A stretch of DNA of 44,968 bases from Hyphomicrobiales bacterium (GCA_900470965.1 UCCS01000074.1:1-44968), one strand, 5' to 3'. Counted from the first letter of the stretch, positions 8,629 through 17,474 are shown. The notes: generated by a model not told the origin, from the letters alone. Numbers and translations: made by a program.

Positions 8629-9075
8629 TCATGGGATGGCCTCTGCTATCCGTAACAGGGCTGAATATATGATCTCGGGATCATCGGGTGCAACGGCATT
8701 TCGGACGAGGCTTTCGGCGTTGGCGACAATCTCGTGTGCCGCACGCAATGCCGACCGGCCGTCCGGCGTAAGTTCGGTCGTAAGGACCCGCCCATGTACC
8801 GGGTGGGCCATTCGCTTGATGAGGCCGTCCCGTTCGAGTGTCGCTATGATGGACTGCATCGTCTGCGGTGTTACGAAGGCCCGCCGCGCAAGCTCCGCAC
8901 TTGATAAGCCCGCGCTGACCTCAAGTCCCGCCAGCACCGAGTATTGCGGGGTCGTCAATCCAATGTTTCTAAGTTCGGTGTCGAGATGGCCCCGCAGCGC
9001 TTGCTGCGCCCGCTTCAGCGCATATCCGAGCGAGCGGTAGGTGTCATCAACAGGTGGATCAATCAGGCTGGACAT
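8629..9075 (-). CDS. MarR-family transcriptional regulator
   Basis: The 148-residue product has the MarR layout. An N-terminal dimer helix (YRSLGYALKRAQQALRGHLD) is followed by a winged helix-turn-helix (LTTPQYSVLAGLEVSAGLSS, then RRAFVTPQTMQSIIATLERD). The wing is IKRMAHPVHGRVLTTELT, and a C-terminal helix follows. ATG 9073-9075 has AAGGGT upstream. It is divergent from the VOC gene at 9144, and the shared 68 bp holds a perfect inverted repeat. This is the usual arrangement for a small-molecule-responsive repressor of itself and its neighbour. The ligand is unknown. Confidence 0.93.
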   Translation of the reverse strand: MSSLIDPPVDDTYRSLGYALKRAQQALRGHLDTELRNIGLTTPQYSVLAGLEVSAGLSSAELARRAFVTPQTMQSIIATLERDGLIKRMAHPVHGRVLTTELTPDGRSALRAAHEIVANAESLVRNAVAPDDPEIIYSALLRIAEAIP

Positions 9076-9102
9076 ATCAGTACCCTTATATTATATCAGG
9101 GC

Positions 9103-9122
9103 CCTGACGATACTGCGTCAGG
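9103..9122. promoter_or_regulatory. Inverted-repeat operator candidate for the MarR regulator
   Basis: CCTGACG-N6-CGTCAGG is a perfect 7-bp inverted repeat 21 bp before the VOC start and 27 bp before the MarR start. Its size and position suit a MarR dimer site. A second short palindrome (CAGGGCCCTG) overlaps its left arm. Confidence 0.55.
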
Positions 9123-9143
9123 TATAAAAAGGAAAGATAGCTC

Positions 9144-9518
9144 ATGCCTCGCCTCATTGGACCGGATTTCATCGGGATACAGACAAAGGATCTGGACGCC
9201 GCACGGACCTTCTATCGGGACATTGTCGGGCTTACGCCATCGGCAAAAGCCCCTCCGGGCGCGATTGTTTTCGAAACGCACCCCATCCCATTCGCCGTCC
9301 GCACGCCGATCGAGGACTTTGACGACACGCAGAAGCTGGGGGTTGGCATCGCGATCTGGTTTGGCTGCGACGACGCTGACGAATTGCACGCTCATCTGTG
9401 CGAGCGCGACGTGCGGATAGCTTTCCCGCCGAAGGACGGCCCGTTCGGACGCTATTTCGCCTTCGTCGATCCATTTGGCTATACGATAACCGCGCATACC
9501 CTTCCGACAAGTGACTGA
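9144..9518 (+). CDS. VOC-superfamily protein (glyoxalase / bleomycin-resistance fold)
   Basis: The 124-residue protein has the paired beta-alpha-beta-beta-beta modules of the vicinal oxygen chelate fold. Module one is IGPDFIGIQTKDLDAARTFY, RDIVGLTP. Module two is GVGIAIWFGCDDADELHAHL, followed by DGPFGRYFAFVDPFGYTITA, which ends like the glyoxalase DPxG-type motif. Such proteins are metal enzymes or drug-sequestering binders, and the substrate cannot be told. It lacks a signal peptide. AAAGGAAAG precedes the ATG. It is divergent from, and probably controlled by, the MarR gene. Confidence 0.88.
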   Translation: MPRLIGPDFIGIQTKDLDAARTFYRDIVGLTPSAKAPPGAIVFETHPIPFAVRTPIEDFDDTQKLGVGIAIWFGCDDADELHAHLCERDVRIAFPPKDGPFGRYFAFVDPFGYTITAHTLPTSD

Positions 9519-9605
9519 AACGGCCCCGCAGACGCGCAGCCCCTAACTCACATGTGAATACTTTCTCACGCGGATTTCCGGAATTCTGCGGCAAATGCGA
9601 CCAAC

Positions 9606-9629
9606 GGTCGCTTTCGGCCCAAAGCGGCC
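9606..9629. repeat. Palindromic interspersed repeat, copy 2
   Basis: GGTCGCTTTCGG faces CCAAAGCGGCC, one of the cleanest copies of the family. It lies in the 332-bp gap (9519-9850) between the VOC and RidA genes, which otherwise shows no gene. Confidence 0.65.
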
Positions 9630-9850
9630 TCTCACTAGATGAAGTTATCGCTACACCTGATCGGGCACTGCTGGGTTCGAGCAGACCTCTTTTCGTTGCG
9701 GCGGCGGGGACCCGTATCTCCTCGACTATGGCAGCCGAGTGCGCTGCTACTGTCGGGCGACAGCATCTAACTTGCCTAGCATCAGCGGATGCGGCGCCCC
9801 TGACCGCGTCTCGTTGGAACTTCCCAAGCAATAACAGGAGTCGATCACCA

Positions 9851-10336
9851 ATGTCGCATATCGAAAGCCAGCTACAACGGTTGGGACTAGAACTTCCGGC
9901 GCCGATCCTGCTTCCGCCTAACGTGAAACTCTCCTTTCCCTGGGTCCGCATTTCAGGGTCAGGGGCTTATATTTCCGGACACGGGCCGCTCAATTTAGAC
10001 GGCTCGATTGCTGGACCGCTCGGAAAGGTCGGGAAAGGTCTGTCTTTGGAAGAAGGCTACCATGCCGCTCGCCTGACCGCACTGGCAATGTTGGCCAGCC
10101 TGAAAGTTGCTTTGGGTGATCTGGACCGGGTGGACAGCTGGCTTCGCGTCTTTGGCATGGTGAATACAGATCCCTCCTTCAACTCATATCCACTCGTTAT
10201 CAATGGCTTCAGCGACCTTATCGCAGAGGTTTACGGCGGCGAACGCGGATCCCACGCCCGCTCCGCGATAGGCGTGGCAGGCCTGCCATTTGATCTTCCC
10301 GTGGAGATTGAAGCTGAGGTTCTTATACGGCCTTAA
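9851..10336 (+). CDS. RidA / YjgF-family protein
   Basis: From ATG 9851 (AACAGGAG upstream) the product has 161 residues. Conserved Rid elements are YISGHGPLNLDG near residue 40, AALGD-like VALGDLDRVDSWLRVFGMVN and the closing HARSAIGVAGLPFDLPVEIE. The arginine in the last block corresponds to the conserved Rid arginine. Canonical RidA has about 130 residues and deaminates reactive enamines and imines. This longer version belongs to a different YjgF subgroup whose activity is less certain. The frame stays open upstream to 9554, but that part looks non-coding. It converges with the AraC gene, 29 bp apart. Confidence 0.88.
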   Translation: MSHIESQLQRLGLELPAPILLPPNVKLSFPWVRISGSGAYISGHGPLNLDGSIAGPLGKVGKGLSLEEGYHAARLTALAMLASLKVALGDLDRVDSWLRVFGMVNTDPSFNSYPLVINGFSDLIAEVYGGERGSHARSAIGVAGLPFDLPVEIEAEVLIRP

Positions 10337-10365
10337 CGACCCGCCACGGCACGAGTTTTTGGCGA

Positions 10366-11361
10366 TTATGACAGGACGGTCTCGACGTCAGCTTGGTCAA
10401 GATCAGTCGGCGACTCCTGATCAGGAAATTCCCCTTGCCTTGGGCCGCCGTCCGCGCGCCGAGCTGCTCGATAGCGGCCGGGTGAGAGGCCGTGGTGCCG
10501 ATGGAACAACTTCGAGAACGCCGCGACGGTTTCGTAGCCAACGCGGCTTGCGATCCGGGCAATTCCCTCATCGCTTGTTTCCAGTAGGAACGCAGCCTCC
10601 GACATCCGGCGTGCGATCAGATAGCGCTGCATGGACTGGCCGACGAGCTTGGTGAAGCGAGCCGAAAACACCGAGCGGCCGAGCCCCACGCGATGTGCGA
10701 GGTCGCGAAGCGTCCAGGGCCGATCCGGTCGTTCGTGGATCAACTCAAGCGCTCGCCCAATATAGGGGTCCACCATCGCCCCAAGCCATCCGCCTTCTCC
10801 TGGCCGGAGAGATTTGATCCAGCTTCGCAACACCTCGACGAAGAGCACCTCTGTCATTCGCGAGAGCGCGACGCGTTGGCCGGGACGTTCAAGCGCCGAC
10901 TCGCTCACCATGCGGCGCAAAATCGCCTCGAGCCAGTCACCGTCTATCGCCGGCTTCAGGAGAAGTACGGGCGGAAGCAGTTCCATCACGCTACCGCGCG
11001 CGGGCCACGAGAGAATGAAATTGCCACAGATCATCGTCGAGAGCGGCTGCGCGCTGCCTCCGTGACGCACGACGCCAAGATGTGCGGGTCGATCGAGGTC
11101 CGTAACCAGGAATGGCTTCGTCCGACTATCCGAGTAAATCAAATGGGGCTCGCCGCGTGTGATGACGACGAGATCGCCCTCCGCCATGCGGAGCTCTTGC
11201 CCATGTTCGAGCGCGAGGGTGGCTGTGCCACGACTGAGATAATGGAACAGGGCGTAGGGGCGCTCCGGCAAGGCCAGGTTCCAGGGATGACCGAGCTCGA
11301 AGTGAAAGAGCAGGGTGCCGCTCAGTCGAACGCGATCGAGCACTTCGGCGAGGATGTCCAT
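10366..11361 (-). CDS. AraC-family regulator (cupin-type sensing domain)
   Basis: The 331-residue protein starts with a cupin-like domain (LSGTLLFHFELGHPWNLALP, EGDLVVITRGEPHLIYSD), typical of AraC proteins near hydrolase or oxidoreductase genes. The C-terminal DNA-binding part is WTLRDLAHRVGLGRSVFSAR and IARIASRVGYETVAAFSKLF, ending HHGLSPGRYRAARR. About 25 polar residues follow the domain. It is divergent from the exported hydrolase at 11563, which it probably controls. The 200-bp intergenic region was not resolved into clear half-sites. Confidence 0.93.
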   Translation of the reverse strand: MDILAEVLDRVRLSGTLLFHFELGHPWNLALPERPYALFHYLSRGTATLALEHGQELRMAEGDLVVITRGEPHLIYSDSRTKPFLVTDLDRPAHLGVVRHGGSAQPLSTMICGNFILSWPARGSVMELLPPVLLLKPAIDGDWLEAILRRMVSESALERPGQRVALSRMTEVLFVEVLRSWIKSLRPGEGGWLGAMVDPYIGRALELIHERPDRPWTLRDLAHRVGLGRSVFSARFTKLVGQSMQRYLIARRMSEAAFLLETSDEGIARIASRVGYETVAAFSKLFHRHHGLSPGRYRAARRADGGPRQGEFPDQESPTDLDQADVETVLS

Positions 11362-11562
11362 GCCTGATGTTAGTCTGCCGCACGGTCGGACACAATATCC
11401 GGACGATCGGCGCCTAACGTCCCGGAACCCTTCGTATTATTTCGTGTCGACGTGAGCCAACAGGTCACCCAGCAAGCAATCTGGCTAACTGCCGCAACAC
11501 GTACCCAAGTGCCTGTCCCTTTTCGTGGGTCGGGGTTGTCGGCATCCAAACAGGAGCAAGCA

Positions 11563-12333
11563 ATGCGAAATATCCTACTCTTAGCCACCACAGTTCTCGT
11601 CGCCGGGGCAGCGTTTGCCGCACCCGCCCAATCGGCTGGTCTACCCAAGGGGGCGGCGCACAACATCGTGCTCGTCCATGGCGCTTTCGTCGACCAGACA
11701 AGCTGGAAGCCCGTTGCCGACATCCTCACGAAGAAGGGCTATAACGTAACGCTGGTCGAAAATCCGCTCACGTCGCTGGCTGCGGATGTCGATGCAACCA
11801 AGCAGGCACTGGCGAAGCAGGATGGCAAGACCGTCCTCGTTGGCCACTCCTGGGGCGGCGTGGTCATCACGCAAGCCGGTGACGATCCCAAGGTCTCCGC
11901 GCTCGTCTACGTCTCCGCCTTCGCGCCTGACGTCGGAGAATCTCTGGCGGCCCTGGCCAATGGCGGCCCGGCAACCGAAGGCACCAAGGCAATTCATCCC
12001 GACGAAAAGGGCAACCTCTATATCGATCCCAAGGTGTTTCCCTCGGCGGTCGCCGCGGACCTTCCGCTGAAGATCGCCGAATCCCTGGCAAACTCGCAGC
12101 TTCCGCTAAACCACACAGCCTACGAGGCTCCGGTCGACAGGGCGGCCTGGCGCGACAAACCGACATTCTATGTGATCAGCACGAAGGACAAGGTAATCGC
12201 ACCGGAGGCCCAGAAACTGTTCGCGGCCAGGATGAAGGCCAAGATCACAGAGGTGGCTGGCAGCCATGCCTCCCTCGTCGTTCATGCGAATGAAGTCGCT
12301 GCGGCCATTGAAAAGGCCGCGCTCACGAAGTGA
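11563..12333 (+). CDS. Exported alpha/beta hydrolase
   Basis: ATG 11563 is preceded by CAGGAG; a frame opening at 11452 is too far upstream of the signal peptide. The 256-residue product begins with a signal peptide (MRNILLLATTVLVAGAAFAA). The alpha/beta hydrolase core is IVLVHGAFVDQTSW (oxyanion HG), then the nucleophile elbow VLVGHSWGGVV, a late acid in STKDKV and a catalytic-His region AGSHASLVVH. The absence of a large cap suggests a small ester or lactone substrate. Divergent from the AraC gene, it is likely its target. The product is periplasmic by prediction. Confidence 0.9.
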   Translation: MRNILLLATTVLVAGAAFAAPAQSAGLPKGAAHNIVLVHGAFVDQTSWKPVADILTKKGYNVTLVENPLTSLAADVDATKQALAKQDGKTVLVGHSWGGVVITQAGDDPKVSALVYVSAFAPDVGESLAALANGGPATEGTKAIHPDEKGNLYIDPKVFPSAVAADLPLKIAESLANSQLPLNHTAYEAPVDRAAWRDKPTFYVISTKDKVIAPEAQKLFAARMKAKITEVAGSHASLVVHANEVAAAIEKAALTK

Positions 12334-12450
12334 CGATACTGCTCCCGGTGCCACCGTGCCGGGAGTACCTCTCTGCGTTGGAAACACGCAGCGCTCCGAC
12401 TTTTGCGAGTGAGTTTCGCGACAAGCCATCCCGTGGAAGGGCAATACGGA

Positions 12451-12903
12451 CTACAGGGTTTTTCGGAAGAACACGACGCGCTGGGTCTCCGCAAATCCCA
12501 ATGCAGCATGGAGCGCATGGCTGGCTGCGTTCTCAAGCGGCGCGTCGGAGCCAAATTCGACGCATCCAAGCGACTTTCCCCATTCGGCAACCGCGTTGCA
12601 CAGCAACCGCGCAATACCCCTTCGCCTGTCAGCGGGCCGGACATAAATCCCTTCAAGGAACAGGACAGGTGAGCTAGTGCATCCGTTCACGTAATCATGA
12701 CGTAAAGTGGCCTCTGCAAGCCCGATAGCTTCATCCGCATCATTTCGAGCGATGAACGCGGCTGCTTTTCCATTTCCTGAAAGAAACGACCGGGCCAGCT
12801 CGGCACAATGGTCTTCCAGCGAGTGATGCGGCCATAGCGCAATGCGAAGCTGCGCCCATGGCTCAACGTCTTTTATGGTCCCAATCTCAATAATCGATTC
12901 CAT
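12451..12903 (-). CDS. AAC(6')-I-like aminoglycoside acetyltransferase (GNAT)
   Basis: From ATG 12901-12903 (AAGGAGC upstream) the enzyme has 150 residues, the normal length for AAC(6')-I proteins. Family blocks are ALWPHHSLEDH (residues 22-32), RHDYVNGCTSSPVLFLEGIY (68-87), the acetyl-CoA loop RRRGIA (93-98), CVEFGSDAPLENAASHALHA and the ending ALGFAETQRVVFFRKTL. These resemble chromosomal AAC(6')-Ic/Ij/Iy-type enzymes, which acetylate the 6'-amino group of kanamycin- and tobramycin-type drugs. Actual resistance is inferred. The gene sits 41 bp downstream of a hydrolase gene in the same direction. Confidence 0.82.
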   Translation of the reverse strand: MESIIEIGTIKDVEPWAQLRIALWPHHSLEDHCAELARSFLSGNGKAAAFIARNDADEAIGLAEATLRHDYVNGCTSSPVLFLEGIYVRPADRRRGIARLLCNAVAEWGKSLGCVEFGSDAPLENAASHALHAALGFAETQRVVFFRKTL

Positions 12904-12944
12904 ATTGCGGCTCCTTCCTTGTCGCAAGAACCCCGCAGACCGTG

Positions 12945-13976
12945 TCAAAAGTCGGACGCGGTTTTCGAGAACAGCTCGATCGCCAATGCTGCTGTCCGAT
13001 CATGAATCCACCGGCGATCAACGCCAGGCGCATCAGCGCATATTTCGGTTTCATGGACCTTACCCCATTCGGAGCATTCGCACAGGAAGGCGTAGTGACC
13101 AGCCATTGGATCGAGCAAATCCATCGTGCTGTTTGGTAGTTGTTCGTGCACCCATGCAGCGCACAGGTCGGAAGGGGCTTCGATATCAGCGCCTACAGCC
13201 GCAATGGCAACCGGCACAGGAATCTTGCTCAGGCTTTCGCCTGTCAGGCCCCGCACCGTGGGCGCCGGTGCGCAAAGAAGAGCGGCTTTGATCCTTGAAT
13301 CCTTATAGGACGATGATTGCCGGTTCCATGAGGCGCGGAACACGGCACTGGTTTCCAGCAGTGGGGTAACCTGCTCCCCAATGTCCGGAAACTCTCTCGG
13401 ACCATTGCCCCAAGGCTTGTTCTGAGCCCAGTCGAGAAACAGCGTCATGTCGGTGATGGCACCCAGCAACGACAGTACCGTGTAACCGCCCAGAGAAAAC
13501 CCTGCCGCAAAGGTGCGATCGAGATCAAGCTGCCCTGCAAGTTGTCCCTCGGCAGTATGATAATCCAGCAAAACGGTCAGGTCCCGAGCGCGTTCCCACC
13601 AGCACAGGAAGCCCTCCGGACGATATTGTTCCGAAGCGGTGTTACCATGATGATCGATGCCGATTGCAACGAAGCCTGCTTTGGCCAGGCGTTGACCGAG
13701 CCAACCAAGACCGGCTGCTGTTCCCCCGGTTCCATGCGAGAGCAGTACAAGGGGATAGGCCTCTTGTCGGCTTGCCAGGCGTGCATCGTCCACCGATTCC
13801 TCAGTGAGGAAAAGGGATCGAACCGGCTCCTCAGGAACAGCGGTTTTTCTTAAGGGATCTTCAGTCGGATACCATGCTGACCAGGCCAGGGGCCGGGAGC
13901 CGTCACCAGCCCAATTCGATCGGCTGCTGTCTTCTACGTTACCTCTGGTGAAGCCAACCTTGAACATGATCTCCAT
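12945..13976 (-). CDS. Alpha/beta hydrolase (dienelactone hydrolase / PAF-acetylhydrolase-like)
   Basis: The 343-residue protein has YPLVLLSHGTGGTAAGLGWL with the oxyanion loop near residue 80. RTFAAGFSLGGYTVLSLLGA carries the G-F-S-L-G-G nucleophile elbow, and MDLLDPMAGHYAFL a possible catalytic His. No signal peptide is evident (MEIMFKVGFTRGNVED). Dienelactone hydrolases and PAF acetylhydrolase-like esterases share this layout, so the substrate is open. ATG 13967 is a possible alternative start. The gene leads a probable two-gene unit with the AAC(6')-like gene. Confidence 0.86.
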   Translation of the reverse strand: MEIMFKVGFTRGNVEDSSRSNWAGDGSRPLAWSAWYPTEDPLRKTAVPEEPVRSLFLTEESVDDARLASRQEAYPLVLLSHGTGGTAAGLGWLGQRLAKAGFVAIGIDHHGNTASEQYRPEGFLCWWERARDLTVLLDYHTAEGQLAGQLDLDRTFAAGFSLGGYTVLSLLGAITDMTLFLDWAQNKPWGNGPREFPDIGEQVTPLLETSAVFRASWNRQSSSYKDSRIKAALLCAPAPTVRGLTGESLSKIPVPVAIAAVGADIEAPSDLCAAWVHEQLPNSTMDLLDPMAGHYAFLCECSEWGKVHETEICADAPGVDRRWIHDRTAALAIELFSKTASDF

Positions 13977-14155
13977 CCATCGCCAGTTTTATCCTCTGAC
14001 AGGAGGGGAAAATTACTTAAAATTGTCAACGTGGATCGTCGCTTCCTGTTCAAACTTCCATTGGGCTGGATTCCGTATTTCGACGTGCCGTAGCGACAGT
14101 TTTTGCGACAAGTGAGTGCGCAGAACGATTCACGAAAATATCTCCGCGGGACCAA

Positions 14156-15361
14156 TCACCGAACAAGGAACCCAAGCACTGCTGCGTTTGCAAGATCGAT
14201 GAAGAATGCGGAGACGAGCGGCAGGATGATGAACGCGATGGTTGCTGCTCCGTGGATCTTGGTGACCGCCGTCATGTTGGCTATTGCCGTCGGGGTAGCT
14301 CCGAGCGAAATCCCGCAAAAGCCGGCGGAAATGACCGCCGCATTGTAGTTGCGCCCCATGGCCGGGAACACGACCAGGATGATGTAGACGACGGCCACAA
14401 GCGTCTGCACCGCAAGCACGATCGCGAGCGAAAGGCCGAGCCCGCTCAGGCCCCACAACTGCATGCTCATCAAGGACATCGCCAGGAATATGTTCAGCGA
14501 GAGATCGGATATGAGCGCCAGACCGCGGGTATGCGTCGGCCAGGGCAGGCGCGGCGCCAGGATCGGAATGCTGTTCGTCATCACGATGGCGCTCAGCAGA
14601 CAGACGACGAACAGCGGAAGATTGATCCCGGCTTCAAGGATAATCTCGTGCAGGGCGTAGCCAATGATGATCGCGACATTTGTCACCAGCAACGTGCGCA
14701 ACAGGCTGATGTAACTGACATCGTCGTCGTGGCCACCAACGGCATCCCGCGGCACCCCGATCGTCAACTCCTCGTCCTTGGGGCCGCTCAAGCCATTCCG
14801 GGTGATCAGATACTGTGCGATTGGCCCCCCGACGAGGCTGGCGACGACCAGGCCGAGCGTTGCGCTGGCAATGCCGATTTCGAGAGCGTTTGTGAGACCG
14901 AAACGGCTCGACACGATCGGAGCCCAGGCAATCGTCGTGCCGTGTCCGCCGATCAGCGAGGTCGAACCGAGAAGGATTGCCATGCCTTCTGGAAGACCGA
15001 GCACCTCGCTGGCCCCCATGGAAACGAGGTTCTGGATCACAAGAAACGCAAGCGTGACGGCCAGCAGGATGAGAAACGGCTTGCCTCCGGCAAGGAGATC
15101 GGAGAGCCGCGCGTTCAGGCCAACGCCGGTGAAAAAGTAAAGCAGCAACAGGTCGCGTGCGCCAAGCGCGAAGCTGATCTCCGTGCCAAGGAACTCATAG
15201 GCGACGAGTGTCACGAACGCTGCCAGGAGCCCGCCGGTGACTGCCTCCGGAATGCTCCAGCGGGTGAGGGCGGGGATGAGCCGATTGAGGTTCGCGCCAG
15301 CGAAGAACACGAGGATCGCTATGGTGAACGACAGCAGTCCTGGGACCTCTATTGTCGACAT
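14156..15361 (-). CDS. gltS: Sodium/glutamate symporter GltS
   Basis: The 401-residue membrane protein has about ten hydrophobic spans and GltS-family landmarks. These are WSIPEAVTGGLLAA near residue 35, LLYFFTGVGLNARLSDLLAG, the re-entrant-loop-like GSTSLIGGHGTTIAWAP around residues 130-150 and its counterpart SAGFCGISLGATPTAIANMT near 345-365. The family imports glutamate with sodium through the inner membrane. AAGGTGG lies just before ATG 15359-15361. It is divergent from an arginyl-tRNA synthetase gene across 409 bp; shared control is possible but no site was identified. Confidence 0.93.
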   Translation of the reverse strand: MSTIEVPGLLSFTIAILVFFAGANLNRLIPALTRWSIPEAVTGGLLAAFVTLVAYEFLGTEISFALGARDLLLLYFFTGVGLNARLSDLLAGGKPFLILLAVTLAFLVIQNLVSMGASEVLGLPEGMAILLGSTSLIGGHGTTIAWAPIVSSRFGLTNALEIGIASATLGLVVASLVGGPIAQYLITRNGLSGPKDEELTIGVPRDAVGGHDDDVSYISLLRTLLVTNVAIIIGYALHEIILEAGINLPLFVVCLLSAIVMTNSIPILAPRLPWPTHTRGLALISDLSLNIFLAMSLMSMQLWGLSGLGLSLAIVLAVQTLVAVVYIILVVFPAMGRNYNAAVISAGFCGISLGATPTAIANMTAVTKIHGAATIAFIILPLVSAFFIDLANAAVLGFLVR

Positions 15362-15770
15362 GTGCCACCTTCACCGCCAGACCCGCCTTGTCGGTTGCAA
15401 AACACTGACACACGCGCTTTGACTGAACCAGTGAAAATATTGGTTTGCCCCCTCGCTGCTCCCAGGACACCATCTTGCACTTGGCGTCTCGACAGCCAAT
15501 TTGACGCTGCCTGCGCTGACCTTGCTGGTCATAGAAACACGGATCGCGCAGTCAGCCACCAATCGCCAGCAGATTTTAGTGAGACGCTTCCAATCGTTGT
15601 GGTTGCAAAATTCAGTCGATCACGTGATTGCCAGCGGTCATCGGACGGTCTATTGAAAAATCGAACTTAGAGGCCCGACATGAACATGGCTCCGAAGATT
15701 GCAGAACGGCGACGCTGAAGCTCTTAACGCTTCCGTGCTCCTTTACTCATGCAATTTCAGGAAATGATCC
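15362..15770. other. Divergent intergenic region between gltS and argS
   Basis: No gene is evident. The only distinct structure is a 10-bp palindrome ATCACGTGAT at 15619-15628. An AGGAAA ribosome site precedes the argS ATG. I could not recognise a T-box or other riboswitch. Confidence 0.4.
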
Positions 15771-17474
15771 ATGTCCGTAAAATCGGCCGCGCTCGCCGCG
15801 CTTGCTTCCGCATATGAACTGAACGGCCTTGAAGCCGCCCCCTCCATCGTCCGGTCGACCAGACCCGAGTTCGGCGATGTCCAATGCAACGACATGATGC
15901 GGCTGGCGAAATCCGCGGGCAAGAACCCGCGCGTGCTTGCGGCGGAAGTCGCAGAGGCAGCCCGGAGTGCTCTTTTCGAGGACGTGTCCGTCGCCGGCCC
16001 AGGTTTCGTGAACTTCCGGCTGGCCGATGCAGCCGTTGCCGCGGAAGCAAGCGCCATGCTTGCCGATCCATCGCTCGCCGCAGAGAAGGTGGAGCCGATG
16101 CGGACGATCATTGACTTTGGCGGACCCAACGTCGCCAAGGCACTGCATGTCGGCCATCTGCGTTCCTTCGTCATCGGGGAGAGCCTGCGACGCATCCTCG
16201 TGGAGATCGGTCACGACGTTCTGTCCGACATTCACCTTGGCGACTGGGGCCTGCAAATGGGCAAGCTTCTTCTGGGTGCAGCTCAGGCCGCGGGATGGAA
16301 GGCAGGTGACCCCACATACTTCATCGATCCATCGGCATTTGATGCCATGACCGTCGAGGAGCTTGGCGCCCTTTACAAGTCGGGCAATGCTGCCTGCGAG
16401 GACGAGGCTTCGCTTGCGCTCGCGCGGATGCTGACCACGAAGCTGCAGGACGGAGATCCGCTTCTGGCGGAGGCCTGGGCGCGCATGCGGGCCATTTCCC
16501 TTGCATCGATCTCCGCCACGGCGAAGATGCTCGGCGCGCATTTCGATCTATTCAAAGGCGAAAGCGATGCTCATGCGGAAGTCGCGCCCATGCTCCACGA
16601 TCTCACCACCCGCGGGCTGGCGCGGGAGAGCGATGGGGCTCTTGTCATCGACGTCTACGGCGACGGGCTTCCGGACAATGTGCCACCTCTGCTTCTCCAG
16701 AAGAGAGACGGAGCGGCCCTTTACGGTACCACCGATCTCGCAACACTCCGGCAGCGGGTGCGTGACATCGGCGCGCAGCAGATCGTTTACTGCACTGACG
16801 ATCGGCAGGCACTCCATATCGCCAGCGTGTTTTCGGCGGCGCGTACGGCAGGTTATGCCGATGGCGTCGAATTACGGCACGTGACCTTCGGTACAGTCCG
16901 CGGCAATGACGGCAAGCCCTTCAAGACCCGTGACGGGTCGGCAGCCTCGCTCGGTGACATGATCGATCTTGCGCTCGCCAAGTCGTCTGAAATGGTCGCC
17001 GACAGCCAAGCAGCCACGGTTGTGGGCCTCGGCGCGTTGAAGTTCGCCGACCTCTCCACACCAAGAAAGACAGGTTACCTCTTCGATATCGACAGGATGA
17101 CCTCCTTCGAGGGACGGACCGGACCGTACCTTCAATACGCCTACGCCCGGATCTGCTCGATCCTCGACAAGGTTGCGGAGGCCAGCATCGTTCCAGGCGA
17201 GACAATCTCGATCAGCCATCCATCGGAACGTGCCGTCCTGATGGAATGCCTCTGGTATCCGCACGCCCTTTCGGAGGCAGCGCGACAGTTCGAGTCTTTC
17301 GAAATCGCTGATCGGGCCTATCAGGTGGCGGATGCGTTCAGCCGGTTCTACACGGATTGCCCGGTGCTGAAGGCGGACGATCCGTCGGGACGGCTCGCCA
17401 CGTGCAAGCTGGTCGCAAGGGTTATCGGAAAGTGTCTTGAGCTTCTTGGAATGGAAGCTGTGCGGCGTATGTAA
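15771..17474 (+). CDS. argS: Arginyl-tRNA synthetase, E. coli-type, possibly a second copy
   Basis: This 567-residue class I synthetase charges tRNA-Arg with arginine. The N-terminal add-1 domain ends in VAGPGFVNFRL (about 74-84). GGPNVAKALHVGHLRSFVIG contains the HIGH-type motif at residues 126-129, and HLGDWGLQMGKL follows. The KMSKS position is replaced by GNDGKPFKTRDG (near 385), as in E. coli ArgRS. The anticodon-binding end starts FDIDRMTSFEGRTGPYLQYA. Housekeeping ArgRS of rhizobia, as I recall them, have a MHVGHCRG/KMSKRSG layout, so this one looks foreign to that lineage. All catalytic motifs appear intact. Confidence 0.92.
   Translation: MSVKSAALAALASAYELNGLEAAPSIVRSTRPEFGDVQCNDMMRLAKSAGKNPRVLAAEVAEAARSALFEDVSVAGPGFVNFRLADAAVAAEASAMLADPSLAAEKVEPMRTIIDFGGPNVAKALHVGHLRSFVIGESLRRILVEIGHDVLSDIHLGDWGLQMGKLLLGAAQAAGWKAGDPTYFIDPSAFDAMTVEELGALYKSGNAACEDEASLALARMLTTKLQDGDPLLAEAWARMRAISLASISATAKMLGAHFDLFKGESDAHAEVAPMLHDLTTRGLARESDGALVIDVYGDGLPDNVPPLLLQKRDGAALYGTTDLATLRQRVRDIGAQQIVYCTDDRQALHIASVFSAARTAGYADGVELRHVTFGTVRGNDGKPFKTRDGSAASLGDMIDLALAKSSEMVADSQAATVVGLGALKFADLSTPRKTGYLFDIDRMTSFEGRTGPYLQYAYARICSILDKVAEASIVPGETISISHPSERAVLMECLWYPHALSEAARQFESFEIADRAYQVADAFSRFYTDCPVLKADDPSGRLATCKLVARVIGKCLELLGMEAVRRM

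Noticed and set aside
11375..11410. Direct-repeat-like GGTCGGAC / ATCCGGAC between AraC and hydrolase
   Set aside because: Spacing and match are too loose to call an AraC site without aligned relatives.
15619..15628. ATCACGTGAT palindrome between gltS and argS as regulatory site
   Set aside because: A single 10-bp palindrome in 400 bp is not convincing by itself and fits no regulator family I can name.
14252..15670. 472-codon forward frame across gltS
   Set aside because: Its highly charged, arginine- and glutamine-rich translation is the antisense image of a membrane protein gene and carries no domain.
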